A program made the translations under genes and the position numbers. A stretch of DNA of 64,000 bases. Source: Paenibacillus soyae (GTDB lineage Bacteria > Bacillota > Bacilli > Paenibacillales > Paenibacillaceae). Positions 1 to 8,454 of the stretch are shown piece after piece. The number at the start of each line of letters is the position of its first letter. Position 1 is the first letter of the stretch. The DNA lies in contig NZ_JANIPJ010000007.1 of the NCBI RefSeq assembly GCF_024623455.1, forward strand, positions 62,001-126,000, read 5' to 3'. The notes under the pieces were generated by a model that was not told the DNA's origin, did no database searches, and saw only the letters and a program-made list of their open reading frames with translations.

Positions 1-348
1 TTCACGGGAGAATTCTGGGATCACGAGGAAGAAGGCATCTACGTCGATATCGTCTCCGGCGAGCCGCTCTTCAGCTCGAAGGACAAATTCGACGCGGGCT
101 GCGGCTGGCCGAGCTTTACGAAGCCGCTTCAGAAGACGGCCGTTACCGAGCATATGGATACGACCCATAATATGGTGAGAGTCGAAGTGAGAAGCCAAGA
201 AGGAGATTCGCATCTGGGTCATGTGTTCGACGACGGACCGAATCCGACGGGACTGCGCTATTGCATCAACTCCGCTGCCCTGCGCTTCGTTCCGAAGGAG
301 AAGCTGGAGGAAGAAGGCTACGGACAGTACCGGAATTTATTCGAGTAG
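1..348 (+). CDS. msrB: Peptide-methionine (R)-S-oxide reductase MsrB domain, 5' truncated
   Basis: The reading frame is open from base 1, so the start lies outside the window; 115 C-terminal residues are visible. The frame matches the MsrB fold: an entry segment with [14 protein letters not shown], then [22 protein letters not shown], the core [13 protein letters not shown], and [11 protein letters not shown], whose Cys is the catalytic residue of the family. MsrB reduces the R-epimer of methionine sulfoxide in cytoplasmic proteins. The zinc-binding CxxC pairs of the other MsrB subclass are not seen. Since the start is missing, this could be the C-terminal half of an MsrA-MsrB fusion, which is common in Firmicutes. 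The next gene begins 14 nt after the stop, so the two may be co-transcribed. Confidence 0.93.
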   Translation, partial: FTGEFWDHEEEGIYVDIVSGEPLFSSKDKFDAGCGWPSFTKPLQKTAVTEHMDTTHNMVRVEVRSQEGDSHLGHVFDDGPNPTGLRYCINSAALRFVPKEKLEEEGYGQYRNLFE

Positions 349-362
349 GGAGAGATAACGGG

Positions 363-983
363 ATGGAAACGTTGGGGAAAACGGGCAGAAATGCCGAAGA
401 AGCGAACCAAATCGGCGTGCTGGACGCGATAAAAGGCAGACGGTCGATTGGCAGAGTGAAGGCCGATGCCGTGGAGCGCGAAGTGATCGAAGCGATTCTC
501 GAGGCGGCCAGCTGGGCGCCAAGCCACCACAATACGCAGCCATGGCGGTTCGTCGTCATGACGGGCGAAGGAAGGGCAAAGCTCGGAGAAGGCTACGCGA
601 AGATCGCGGCGGCGGCATCCCCGGGTCTGTCCGGCGAAGAGCTGGAAGAGAAGCTCCGCAAGGAGAGGGCGAAGGCATACCGCTCGCCGCTGGTTATTAC
701 GGCGATCTGCTCGCCGGGGGATGATCCCCGCGCCGTGCGGGAAGAAGAGCTGGCCGCTGCGCAGGCTGCCGTCCAGAATCTGCTGCTGGCCGCGCATGCG
801 TACGGGTTGGGAGCGATTTGGCGGTCGGGCGCGCCGATGTTCGATCCGATCATGAAAGCGAACTTCGAGCTGCGCGAGGACGAAGAGATCGTAGCGTTCC
901 TTTACCTGGGTTATCCGGACATGACGGCTCCTGAGCCTCGGCGCACTCCGGTGCTCGAGAAGACGGTTTGGCTGGATAAGTAA
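363..983 (+). CDS. Nitroreductase family protein (YdjA-like)
   Basis: A 206-residue protein. The ATG at 363 follows GGGAGAG at a suitable distance; a longer in-frame version would run into the upstream msrB gene. The N-terminal part has the nitroreductase FMN signature (AIKGRRSIGRVK, then ASWAPSHHNTQPWRFVV). The middle has the AAQAAVQNLLLAAHAYGLGAIW helix, and the end has a LYLGYPD strand, as in small YdjA/RutE-type members. These are cytoplasmic FMN-dependent NAD(P)H oxidoreductases of broad substrate range, so the physiological substrate cannot be named. The gene lies directly behind msrB, consistent with a shared oxidative-stress or housekeeping transcript, and is followed by a strong terminator. 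Confidence 0.88.
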   Translation: METLGKTGRNAEEANQIGVLDAIKGRRSIGRVKADAVEREVIEAILEAASWAPSHHNTQPWRFVVMTGEGRAKLGEGYAKIAAAASPGLSGEELEEKLRKERAKAYRSPLVITAICSPGDDPRAVREEELAAAQAAVQNLLLAAHAYGLGAIWRSGAPMFDPIMKANFELREDEEIVAFLYLGYPDMTAPEPRRTPVLEKTVWLDK

Positions 984-994
984 ATGCATGAAGG

Positions 995-1035
995 ACGGAA
1001 CGGCTGAGCCCCTGGGCTGGCCGTTCCGTTTTTTT
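995..1035 (+). terminator. Rho-independent terminator after the nitroreductase gene
   Basis: A ten-base inverted repeat ACGGAACGGC / GCCGTTCCGT is followed directly by a run of T residues. It closes the msrB-nitroreductase unit. Confidence 0.9.
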
Positions 1036-1244
1036 ATGTTCGAATCCGAGTTTTTAAGACCGCGTGATACGTGCCGACCCCGGAGGGACGGGAAAGCCGC
1101 TTGCGTGTGGCTAGAGAAAACTATAGGTCGGCATACCCATCCCACTCTCGTAAACGGTTAGTAGATTTGGTAGAATGAGACTATATAGATAGACATTCGG
1201 AATCTCGTCTATCGAATCGACCAAAAGGAGAGTCATCCCCCGTC

Positions 1245-2498
1245 ATGAAAAAGCTTGTCGCACTATTCGTATCCCTCATTATGGCACTCGGCTTCGCAAC
1301 GGCGGCCGGCGCGGCGCCCGCAGCCAGTCCGCTCGAAATTTATGTCAACGACAAGCTCGTCGAGTTCAAGGAGGACAAGCCGGTTAAGCAGAACGGCACG
1401 ACTCTTGTTCCCGTCCGCATGCTTCTCGAGCAGCTCGACTTCGAGGTCACTTGGGATCAAGACACCCAGATGGCTACGGCTATCAGTACAAGCCCGAGAA
1501 ACAATCTGGTTATTTCTCTCCAGATCGGATCCGACACGGCTTACGTGAACGCCAAGCCGCAGAAATTGCTGCTCGCTCCCCAAAAAATCAATCAACGCAC
1601 CTATGTGCCGCTCCGCTTCATCGTGGAGCAAAGCGGCTACGAAATCGAATGGAACGAGAAGCTGAATCGCATCTCCATCGATACCATTGTCGAGAGCAAA
1701 GGGTATATGTGGAAGGTAGAGAAGGACGGCAACGTCGTTTATCTTCTTGGCTCCATCCACGTCGCGAACGAAGCGATGTATCCGCTGCGCGACGAAATTA
1801 CGGAAGCGTTCGAAGAAGCGGATTATTTGGCGGTCGAAGTCAACACGTCTGTAGAGCCGGAGGACCTCGGCGCCTACGTCGAAGACCTGGCCACCTATAA
1901 GGATGGAACCACGCTTCGCAACCATCTTTCTCCGGAAGTATACGCGGCGCTCGGAGAGCTCCTGACGGAGCTGGAAATTCCGACGAACGCGCTCGACACG
2001 TACGAGCCTTGGTACGTATCTATGATCCTGGACAGCTTCGGACGCGAGGATAGCGAATACGAGTCGGAGCTCGGCATCGACCTTCATTTTATGAATGAAG
2101 CGACGGACGCCAATGTTCCGATCATGGAGCTGGAGTCTTATCAATCGCAGTTCGAGATGTTCGATAATTTCTCGGACGGGCTGCAGGAGCAGTTCGTGAT
2201 CGGCTCGCTTTACAGCTTGTACGGGGAAGAAGAGCCTGCGGAAGACTTGTCCGAGATGTGGATCGCGGGCGACGTCGAGGAACTGACGCAGATGGCGGAA
2301 GACATGCAAGCGGACTTAGAATATTACAACGCGATGCTGAAGGACCGCAACATTCTGATGGCGGAGAAAGTCAACGGATTCTTGACCGGCTCGAAGCCGG
2401 CGACGTTCTTCGTTGTCGTCGGCGCCCTTCATATGGTGGGAGAGCACGGACTCGTTGCCCTGCTTGAAGAAATGGGGTACACGGTAACCCGGTTATAA
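1245..2498 (+). CDS. Exported TraB/GumN-family protein with N-terminal copper-amine-oxidase-N (stalk) domain
   Basis: A 417-residue protein with a Sec signal peptide (MKKLVALFVSLIMALGFATA, cleavage near AGA-AP at about residue 24). Residues about 30-145 form the beta-rich copper amine oxidase N-terminal-like domain, with the paired motifs LVPVRMLLEQL and YVPLRFIVEQSGYEIEWN typical of Paenibacillaceae cell-surface proteins. Residues about 155-417 are a TraB/GumN domain: VYLLGSIHVA near the start, a conserved YLAVEVNT stretch, and GALHMVGEHGLVALLEEMGY at the end. TraB/GumN proteins are metal-dependent, Tiki-related putative proteases, so an extracytoplasmic hydrolase is plausible but unproven. 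The ATG follows AAAAGGAGAG. It is a single gene, convergent with the LysM-GH18 gene and separated from it by a shared hairpin. Confidence 0.87.
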   Translation: MKKLVALFVSLIMALGFATAAGAAPAASPLEIYVNDKLVEFKEDKPVKQNGTTLVPVRMLLEQLDFEVTWDQDTQMATAISTSPRNNLVISLQIGSDTAYVNAKPQKLLLAPQKINQRTYVPLRFIVEQSGYEIEWNEKLNRISIDTIVESKGYMWKVEKDGNVVYLLGSIHVANEAMYPLRDEITEAFEEADYLAVEVNTSVEPEDLGAYVEDLATYKDGTTLRNHLSPEVYAALGELLTELEIPTNALDTYEPWYVSMILDSFGREDSEYESELGIDLHFMNEATDANVPIMELESYQSQFEMFDNFSDGLQEQFVIGSLYSLYGEEEPAEDLSEMWIAGDVEELTQMAEDMQADLEYYNAMLKDRNILMAEKVNGFLTGSKPATFFVVVGALHMVGEHGLVALLEEMGYTVTRL

Positions 2499-2509
2499 GG
2501 TTTGCAAGG

Positions 2510-2545
2510 AAAAGGCCGGCGGATGGCGATCCGCCGGCCTTTTCG
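2510..2545. terminator. Bidirectional terminator between convergent genes
   Basis: A near-perfect hairpin AAAGGCCGGCGGAT-loop-ATCCGCCGGCCTTTT lies between the stop codons of the TraB-like gene and the minus-strand GH18 gene. It has T residues after the stem on the plus strand and A residues before it. Confidence 0.85.
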
Positions 2546-2574
2546 CGCGCCTGAGGCCGGCTGCGCGGAGGGAG

Positions 2575-3858
2575 CTAAACAAGCTTTTTGATCGTGAAGT
2601 TCTCGTTCAGGACGTACCAGTTCTGAGGGAACGCGACGCCGAGCTTCCAGTAGCTGACGCCGCGAAGCTTGTAGCCCTTCACGATGTCGAACTTGGCTTG
2701 CACGCTCCGGGCATCCTCGAACCAGACGATATGCTCCCTGCCCTCCTCGTCATAATAAGTGTAATGAGGCGATTGCCCTTCTTCGTCGTATTGAATCGCG
2801 GCGTTATATTGGGCCGCGCGCTCCACGGCCGCCTTCGGACTGACGGTCGGGGCCCATCTTCCGCCCTGCACATACGGAAGCGTCCAGTCATAGCCGTACA
2901 GCGGCATGCCCATCATAATTTTTTCGGGCGGGATGACGGTTATGGCATAATTCAGAACCTTGACGACTTCGTTAATCGGAGCGACCGCTCTCGGAGGGCC
3001 GCCGGACCATCCCCACTCGTAGGTCATGAGCACGACGAAATCGACGATTCTGCCATGGGCGGCGTAATCATGAGCTTCGTACAGGGTCCCGGTCTGCGTT
3101 GCCGAAATTTTGGGGGCCACGGCAGTCGAGACGAGATGTCCGAGCGGACGCAGCGTATCGACAAGACGCTGCAGGAACGAGTTGTACGCCTCGCGGTCGC
3201 CCGGCATCAAATATTCGAAGTCGACGTTGAGAGCCAAATATCCTTTTTGCCGCATGACGGATGTAATATTGTTGATCAGGTTAGTCTGAGCGCCTTGATC
3301 CGTTAACACCGCATGGCCGATTTCGGAGCTGAACGTCCCGTTCTCGAAGTTCGTAATGACCATCATCGGAGCGGCGCGGTGCTCGTAGGCGGCTGCGATA
3401 ACTGCCGAGTCGTCGAGAGAAGTCAAATTGCCGTTCGCCTGCACGCGGTAGCTGAACGGGCTGAGATACGTCAAATACGGCCCTACCTCATGGACGAGGT
3501 CAACGCCGGCAGGACTGAAATTTTCCGTGTACGCGTTAACCTCGATGACGGGTTTGGGTGCCCTCGGAATCGTCAGCGTCATCCCGGGGTAGATGAGCGC
3601 CGGATTGGTCAAATTATTCGCTTCCAGCAGCGCTTGAATGGAGACGCCGTAACGCTGGCCGATCTTCCACAGCGATTCTCCGGCAAGCACGCGGTGCGTC
3701 GTTCCGTCCCCCGGCGTCGGGATAATGATCGCCTGGCCGATGACGAGCGGGCTCTGCGCCGTTATCCCGTTGGCGGCATATAGCTGCTCGAGCGTTACGC
3801 CGAACTGCTGGGACAGCTCCCAGAGCGAATCCCCTCTTCTGACCGTATGGATTTGCAT
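2575..3858 (-). CDS. LysM-GH18 spore-cortex peptidoglycan hydrolase, YaaH-like
   Basis: A 427-residue protein. The start was set at the ATG read from 3858 because AAGGAGG precedes it and it begins with MQIHTVRRGDSLWELSQ, the start of a LysM motif; a longer frame upstream carries no domain. Two LysM repeats span residues about 2-47 and 50-96 (HRVLAGESLWKIGQRYGVS). A glycoside hydrolase 18 domain follows (about 105-427) with the DFE-type catalytic strand NVDFEYLMPGD, i.e. D-x-E, and the family strands VVLMTYEWGWSG and MMGMPLYGYDW. In B. subtilis the homologue YaaH/SleL is an N-acetylglucosaminidase-type enzyme acting on spore cortex during germination. There is no signal peptide, as expected for a protein made in the mother cell and bound to the spore through LysM. 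Confidence 0.9.
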   Translation of the reverse strand: MQIHTVRRGDSLWELSQQFGVTLEQLYAANGITAQSPLVIGQAIIIPTPGDGTTHRVLAGESLWKIGQRYGVSIQALLEANNLTNPALIYPGMTLTIPRAPKPVIEVNAYTENFSPAGVDLVHEVGPYLTYLSPFSYRVQANGNLTSLDDSAVIAAAYEHRAAPMMVITNFENGTFSSEIGHAVLTDQGAQTNLINNITSVMRQKGYLALNVDFEYLMPGDREAYNSFLQRLVDTLRPLGHLVSTAVAPKISATQTGTLYEAHDYAAHGRIVDFVVLMTYEWGWSGGPPRAVAPINEVVKVLNYAITVIPPEKIMMGMPLYGYDWTLPYVQGGRWAPTVSPKAAVERAAQYNAAIQYDEEGQSPHYTYYDEEGREHIVWFEDARSVQAKFDIVKGYKLRGVSYWKLGVAFPQNWYVLNENFTIKKLV

Positions 3859-4041
3859 AGCGGAATCCTCCTTATGAACGTGTAAACCGTACGTTCTTCT
3901 ATAGGCTCTATATCCATCTATATTCAGAGAGCCCGGCCTATAGTCAAAAACATGGAAAGCGCGTCCATGGGGCAAGCTATTCATGCATTTTGGGAATAGA
4001 TGACAAGCTAATAAGAGGGTCATGGGATGCTTATGAGGCTA

Positions 4042-4054
4042 AAAAACGAACTTT
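4042..4054 (+). promoter_or_regulatory. PurR box 1 of the purine operon
   Basis: AAAAACGAACTTT matches the Bacillus PurBox consensus AWWWCCGAACWWT at 12 of 13 positions. It sits about 80 bases upstream of the predicted transcription start, the position of PurBox1 in the B. subtilis pur operon. The assignment depends on the paired second box. Confidence 0.72.
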
Positions 4055-4072
4055 CGCAAATGAACCTCTATT

Positions 4073-4085
4073 AATGTTCGTATTT
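4073..4085 (-). promoter_or_regulatory. PurR box 2 of the purine operon (inverted)
   Basis: The reverse complement is AAATACGAACATT, matching the PurBox at 12 of 13 positions with the same A-for-C change as box 1. The boxes are inverted and 18 bases apart. Box 2 ends 2 bases before the -35 element, the arrangement in which PurR represses the B. subtilis pur operon when PRPP is low. Confidence 0.72.
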
Positions 4086-4087
4086 TG

Positions 4088-4116
4088 TTGACAGTAGAGA
4101 AGGGATTGGATAAACT
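4088..4116 (+). promoter_or_regulatory. Sigma-A promoter of the purine operon
   Basis: TTGACA, a 17-base spacer and TAAACT. The predicted start is about 4122-4124, at the foot of a leader hairpin and 35 bases before the purine aptamer. Confidence 0.85.
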
Positions 4117-4121
4117 AGAGT

Positions 4122-4153
4122 AGGTTTAAGGCGGAAGAATCCGCGTTGAACCT
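4122..4153 (+). other. Leader hairpin at the 5' end of the pur transcript
   Basis: Bases 4122-4135 pair with 4140-4153 across a four-base AGAA loop: 12 Watson-Crick pairs, one G-U pair and one mismatch. The foot coincides with the predicted transcription start, so the mRNA would begin in this stem. That is the geometry of known 5' mRNA stabilisers, but function is inferred. Confidence 0.6.
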
Positions 4154-4156
4154 GCA

Positions 4157-4224
4157 ATCTCGTATATATTCGGGAAAGGCCCGAACGTTTCTACCCGGAA
4201 ACCTTATTTTCTGGACTACGAGCT
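4157..4224 (+). promoter_or_regulatory. Purine riboswitch aptamer, guanine/hypoxanthine type
   Basis: P1 pairs CTCGTA (4159-4164) with TACGAG (4217-4222). P2 is TTCGGG/CCCGAA, and the J2/3 core is GTTTCTACC. P3 pairs CCGGAA with TTCTGG around the loop ACCTTATT, and the 3' core is GGACTACGA. The discriminator base (position 74 of xpt) is C, which in the family means guanine/hypoxanthine rather than adenine binding. An oddity is the L2 loop, which is AAAGG, five bases instead of the usual seven, though the GG used for the L2-L3 kissing contact is kept. Ligand binding is expected to favour the downstream terminator and switch the purine operon off. Confidence 0.93.
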
Positions 4225-4364
4225 TGATGAATCGGTTACCGAAGCCCAAATTCGACCCATGGAAATAGGTTGCTCTCACCGGGGCAGCCTTCTGCTGTCT
4301 TAAGCGGTCGGCTATGGAAGGATGCCCGATTCATTCGAACCGCAACGTATTGCGCGATTCACTC

Positions 4365-4422
4365 GAGGTCCTTGGCTCATCGGAAGAGAAATCGGAAGAG
4401 AACAGCCGCTGGACCTCTTTTT
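4365..4422 (+). terminator. Riboswitch expression-platform terminator upstream of purE
   Basis: GAGGTCC (4365-4371) pairs with GGACCTC (4411-4417), followed by TTTTT; an inner GGCT/AGCC pair extends the stem. It ends about 50 bases before purE. The 140-base stretch between the aptamer and this hairpin is unusually long; the antiterminator strand was not identified by eye. Confidence 0.75.
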
Positions 4423-4473
4423 ATTTATTTGCAGATATCCATACATTTTAAATAAGGAAAGAGGTAAGCGAAC

Positions 4474-4959
4474 ATGTCTGCTATGGTAGGCGTCATTATG
4501 GGCAGCAAGTCGGATTGGGACACGATGAAATTGGCCTGCGACGTATTGGAAGAGCTGAATATCCCATACGAGAAGAAGGTTGTATCGGCGCATCGCACGC
4601 CGGATCTGATGTTCGAATACGCGGAGACGGCGGCTGAGCGGGGATTGAAAGTGATCATCGCCGGAGCTGGAGGCGCCGCGCATCTGCCCGGCATGGTCGC
4701 AGCGAAGACGGCACTGCCGGTTATCGGCGTTCCCGTCAAATCCTCGAATTTGAACGGGCTGGACTCCTTGCTGTCGATCGTGCAGATGCCGGGCGGCATT
4801 CCGGTGGCGACCGTCGCGATCGGCAATGCCGGCGGCACGAATGCCGGCTTGCTCGCCGCCCAGATGATCGGCGCCTTCATTCCGGAGGTGCAGGCGCGCG
4901 CCCTTGCCCGTCGCGAGCGGATCAAGCGCGAAGTGATGGAAAGCAGTGAAACGTTATGA
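4474..4959 (+). CDS. purE: N5-carboxyaminoimidazole ribonucleotide mutase PurE
   Basis: A 161-residue cytoplasmic enzyme converting N5-CAIR to CAIR, the sixth step of IMP synthesis in bacteria. The class I PurE motif [13 protein letters not shown] is at the N-terminus, followed by the mobile-loop region [14 protein letters not shown] with the essential His, and the [14 protein letters not shown] loop. The length is that of the family. The ATG follows AGGAAAGAGGT. It is the first gene of the purEKBCSQLFMNHD operon and overlaps purK by 4 bases (ATGA), so translation is likely coupled to its partner enzyme. Expression should follow the PurR boxes and the guanine riboswitch upstream. Confidence 0.98.
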   Translation: MSAMVGVIMGSKSDWDTMKLACDVLEELNIPYEKKVVSAHRTPDLMFEYAETAAERGLKVIIAGAGGAAHLPGMVAAKTALPVIGVPVKSSNLNGLDSLLSIVQMPGGIPVATVAIGNAGGTNAGLLAAQMIGAFIPEVQARALARRERIKREVMESSETL

Positions 4960-6137
4960 TCGGCGGCAAGGACGGTAATTCAGCGGCGGTAAAAACGATT
5001 CTGCCCGGCTCCACGGTCGGCATTCTCGGAGGCGGGCAGCTTGGACGCATGCTGGCGAACGCCGGAAGCGCGATGGGCTACCGGTTCGTGACGCTGGAGC
5101 CGACGCCGGATTCCCCAATGGGGCAGGTGTCGGAGCAGATCGTCGCGGCTTACGACGATCGCGAAGCCGCGAGGCGACTAGCGGAACGCTCGGATGTCAT
5201 TACATACGAGTTCGAGAACGTGAACGCGGATGTCGCCGCCATGCTGATGGCGGAATCGTATGTGCCGCAAGGCAGCGAGCTGCTCTACACGACGCAGCAC
5301 CGGCTTCGCGAGAAGCGGGCGATCGAAGCTGCAGGCGTGAAGGTAGCGCCTTATGCGGAGATTCGCAGCGAAGACGAGCTGAGAGAGGCGGTCCGGAAGT
5401 TCGGCACGCCTTGCGTGCTGAAGACGGCGACGGGCGGCTACGACGGCAAAGGCCAGTGGGTCATCAAGGGCGAGTCGGAGATCGCGGAAGCCTACGCCGA
5501 ATTGTCCAAAGCGCGTACGCAACTGGTGCTCGAGCAGTTTATCGATTTTGCGATGGAAATTTCGGTTATTGCGGCCAGGAGCACGACAGGGGAAATAAAA
5601 GCGTTCCCTCCTGCGGAAAATATTCACAAGGAAAACATTCTGCACTTGTCGATCGTTCCGGCGAGGACGCAGGAATCGGTGCTTCGCGAAGCGGAGCGGC
5701 TAGCGGTGCGCATCGCGGAGGGTCTTGGCGTCGTCGGACTCATCGCGGTCGAGATGTTCGTGACGCGGGACGGCGAGCTGTTCGTGAACGAGCTTGCGCC
5801 AAGGCCGCATAACAGCGGGCATTATACGATGGAAGCGTGCCGGACGTCGCAATTCGAGCAGCATATCCGAGCGATATGCGGACTGCCTCTTGGCGACACG
5901 TCGCTGATGAGCCCCGTCGTCATGGTGAACGTGCTCGGGCAGCATGTGGAGCCGGTCCTTGCGCGCGCGGCTGCGCCGGATGAGGCGGCCGAAAGACTCG
6001 GCGTTGCGCCGAAGCTGCATTTGTACGGAAAGAAAGACGCTGTGTTCAAACGGAAGATGGGCCACGTGAACGTGCTCGCTCCGACTGTAGAAGCGGCGCT
6101 TGATTGGATAGACGAAACTAAGATTTGGAAGGTGTGA
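4956..6137 (+). CDS. purK: N5-carboxyaminoimidazole ribonucleotide synthase PurK
   Basis: A 393-residue ATP-grasp enzyme that carboxylates AIR to N5-CAIR with ATP and bicarbonate, feeding PurE. It opens with a short hydrophilic extension before [13 protein letters not shown], the dinucleotide-like motif of PurK. The ATP-grasp core includes [16 protein letters not shown] and [15 protein letters not shown], and the metal and carboxylate region is [10 protein letters not shown]...[15 protein letters not shown]. The C-terminal small domain is present ([19 protein letters not shown]). The start overlaps the purE stop as ATGA, and purB follows after 5 bases. Confidence 0.97.
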   Translation: MIGGKDGNSAAVKTILPGSTVGILGGGQLGRMLANAGSAMGYRFVTLEPTPDSPMGQVSEQIVAAYDDREAARRLAERSDVITYEFENVNADVAAMLMAESYVPQGSELLYTTQHRLREKRAIEAAGVKVAPYAEIRSEDELREAVRKFGTPCVLKTATGGYDGKGQWVIKGESEIAEAYAELSKARTQLVLEQFIDFAMEISVIAARSTTGEIKAFPPAENIHKENILHLSIVPARTQESVLREAERLAVRIAEGLGVVGLIAVEMFVTRDGELFVNELAPRPHNSGHYTMEACRTSQFEQHIRAICGLPLGDTSLMSPVVMVNVLGQHVEPVLARAAAPDEAAERLGVAPKLHLYGKKDAVFKRKMGHVNVLAPTVEAALDWIDETKIWKV

Positions 6138-6142
6138 AGGAC

Positions 6143-7438
6143 ATGCTAGAGCGTTACAGCAGACCGGAAATGAGAGCGATCTGGACCGAAGAGAACAAGT
6201 TCAAGGCATGGCTGGAGGTTGAGCTTTGCGCATGCGAGGCTTGGGCCGAGCTTGGCGTTATTCCGAAGGAGGATGTAGAAGCGCTTCGCAAAGCAGCGAG
6301 CTTCGACATCGACCGCATTTACGAGATCGAGCAAGAGACGCGCCACGACGTGATCGCGTTCACGCGCGCGGTATCGGAGACGGTCGGACCGGAACGCAAA
6401 TGGGTGCATTACGGCCTCACCTCGACGGACGTCGTCGACACGGCGCTTGGTTACCTGCTTCGCCAAGCGAACGAAATTTTGCTGAAGGACATCGAACGCT
6501 TCATCGCGATTCTGCGGGAGAAGGCGATCCAATATAAAGACACTCCGATGATGGGACGCACGCACGGCGTACATGCGGAGCCGACGACGTTCGGCCTCAA
6601 GATGGCGTTGTGGTACGAGGAAATGAAGCGTAACCTGGAGCGGTTCCAGCATGCGGCGAACGGCGTGCAGTTCGGCAAAATGTCCGGCGCCGTCGGCACG
6701 TACGCGAACATCGACCCGTTCGTCGAGCAATTCGTCTGCGAGAAGCTCGGCATTACGGCCGCGCCGATCTCGACGCAAACGCTGCAGCGCGACCGCCACG
6801 CGGAATATATGGCTTCCATCGCGCTCATCGCGACGTCGCTCGATAAGTTCGCCACGGAAATCCGCGGCCTGCAGAAGAGCGAGTTCCGCGAGGTGGAGGA
6901 GCCGTTCGCCAAAGGCCAGAAGGGCTCGTCCGCGATGCCTCATAAGCGCAACCCGATCGGCTGCGAGAATATGTCCGGCCTGTCCCGCGTGATCCGCGGC
7001 CACATGCTGACGGCTTACGAGAACGTGCCGCTCTGGCATGAGCGCGATATCAGCCATTCCTCGGCCGAACGCGTCATCCTGCCCGACTCGACGATGCTGC
7101 TGAACTACATGCTGAACCGTCTCGGCAACATTATTAATAATTTGACCGTCTTCCCGGAAAATATGAAACGCAACATGAGCGCGACATACGGCGTGCCGTT
7201 CTCCGGCCGCGTTCTGACGAAGCTGATCGACAAGGGCTTCAGCCGCGAGCAGGCTTACGACACGGTGCAGCCGCGCGCGATGCAGGCTTGGGAGACGCAG
7301 CGCCAATTCCGCTCCATCGTGGAAGAGACGCCTGAGATCACATCAGTGCTGTCCCCTGAGGAGATCGAAGATTGCTTTAACCCGGCATGGCACCTCAAGC
7401 ATGTCGATACGATATTTACTCGCCTTGGCCTGAACTAA
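6143..7438 (+). CDS. purB: Adenylosuccinate lyase PurB
   Basis: A 431-residue fumarase/aspartase superfamily enzyme. It releases fumarate from SAICAR in IMP synthesis and from adenylosuccinate in AMP synthesis. The start is the ATG at 6143, giving [14 protein letters not shown], which aligns with the known B. subtilis start and matches its 431-residue length; an in-frame TTG 18 bases earlier is less likely. Signature sequence [17 protein letters not shown] carries the catalytic Ser loop. The acid/base histidine regions [12 protein letters not shown] and [11 protein letters not shown] are present. Five bases separate it from purK. Confidence 0.98.
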   Translation: MLERYSRPEMRAIWTEENKFKAWLEVELCACEAWAELGVIPKEDVEALRKAASFDIDRIYEIEQETRHDVIAFTRAVSETVGPERKWVHYGLTSTDVVDTALGYLLRQANEILLKDIERFIAILREKAIQYKDTPMMGRTHGVHAEPTTFGLKMALWYEEMKRNLERFQHAANGVQFGKMSGAVGTYANIDPFVEQFVCEKLGITAAPISTQTLQRDRHAEYMASIALIATSLDKFATEIRGLQKSEFREVEEPFAKGQKGSSAMPHKRNPIGCENMSGLSRVIRGHMLTAYENVPLWHERDISHSSAERVILPDSTMLLNYMLNRLGNIINNLTVFPENMKRNMSATYGVPFSGRVLTKLIDKGFSREQAYDTVQPRAMQAWETQRQFRSIVEETPEITSVLSPEEIEDCFNPAWHLKHVDTIFTRLGLN

Positions 7439-7471
7439 GCATCTGCTTTAGAAGAGGAGGATAAGGATTTC

Positions 7472-8377
7472 ATGGGAGCTCAATCGCAATTGAAGGCTAT
7501 ATCCACCGCCGTGGATTTCGTGAAGGCGCCGCTGGTCTACAAAGGCAAAGTGCGCGAGCTGTACGACCTCGGCGAGCATTTCCTCATCGTGGTGACGGAT
7601 CGGATCTCCGCGTTCGACTACGTATTGGATCCGGCCGTGCCGGACAAAGGAAACGTGCTGAACCGCTTGTCCGCGTTCTGGTTCGAGGTGACGAAGGAGC
7701 TGCAAGAGAACCACGTCGTTCATACCGACGTGGAGCTGCTCGGCGATCTCGTGACGGAGCCTGAGCTGCTCCGCAATCGCATCATGGTGACGCGCAAGGC
7801 CGAGCGCATCGATATCGAATGCGTCGTCCGCGGCTACATTACGGGCAATGGCTGGCGCCAATACGAGAAAACGCAGGCGATTAACGGCATCCAGCTGCCG
7901 GAGGGCCTCCGCAAGAACGAACAGTTCGCGGAGCCGATCTTCACGCCGGCCGCGAAGAACGACGTCGGCCACGATGAAGACATATCGTTCGAGCGCATGA
8001 GCGAGCTCGTCGGCGCCGAGCTGGCGGCCGAGCTTCGCGACCGCAGCTTGGAGCTGTACCGCTTCGCGCACGCTTATTGCAAGGAGCGCGGCATCATCCT
8101 GGCGGACTGCAAGTTCGAATTCGGCCTCATCGACGGCAAGGTCATCCTGATCGACGAGATTTTCACGCCGGACTCCTCGCGCTTCTGGTCCGAAGGCAAT
8201 TACGCGTTCGACGTCGAGATCGACAGCATGGACAAGGAGCCGGTGCGCACGTACCTGCTCGGCTCCGACTGGGACCGCGACAGCCGCCCGGATCCGCTGC
8301 CCGAGCTGGTCGTCCAAGCGACGACGGCGCGCTACCGCGAGATTTACCGCCGCTTGACGGGCCGCGAGCTGAGCTAG
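7472..8377 (+). CDS. purC: SAICAR synthetase PurC (long form)
   Basis: A 301-residue enzyme joining aspartate to CAIR with ATP. The nucleotide-binding start YKGKVRELYDLGEHFLIVVTDRISAFDYV is clear, as are VVRGYITGNGW and LADCKFEFGLIDGKVILIDEIFTPDSSRFW, the PurC signature. It is about 60 residues longer than the B. subtilis protein (241) and resembles the roughly 300-residue yeast-type subclass, with an N-terminal extension and a C-terminal tail. The ATG follows AGAGGAGGAT. It lies 33 bases after purB; a 77-base gap with AT-rich sequence and a fresh AGGAGG follows before purS. Confidence 0.97.
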   Translation: MGAQSQLKAISTAVDFVKAPLVYKGKVRELYDLGEHFLIVVTDRISAFDYVLDPAVPDKGNVLNRLSAFWFEVTKELQENHVVHTDVELLGDLVTEPELLRNRIMVTRKAERIDIECVVRGYITGNGWRQYEKTQAINGIQLPEGLRKNEQFAEPIFTPAAKNDVGHDEDISFERMSELVGAELAAELRDRSLELYRFAHAYCKERGIILADCKFEFGLIDGKVILIDEIFTPDSSRFWSEGNYAFDVEIDSMDKEPVRTYLLGSDWDRDSRPDPLPELVVQATTARYREIYRRLTGRELS

Positions 8378-8454
8378 CCCGCCGCCCTGCCGGAATTATT
8401 TTCATAAACAAACAACATACAAATTCAAATTCAACCATATATCAGGAGGCTATT

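Noticed and set aside
3859..4023. N-terminal extension of the LysM-GH18 gene
   Set aside because: The AAGGAGG site and LysM start place initiation at 3858; the extension has no signal peptide or domain.
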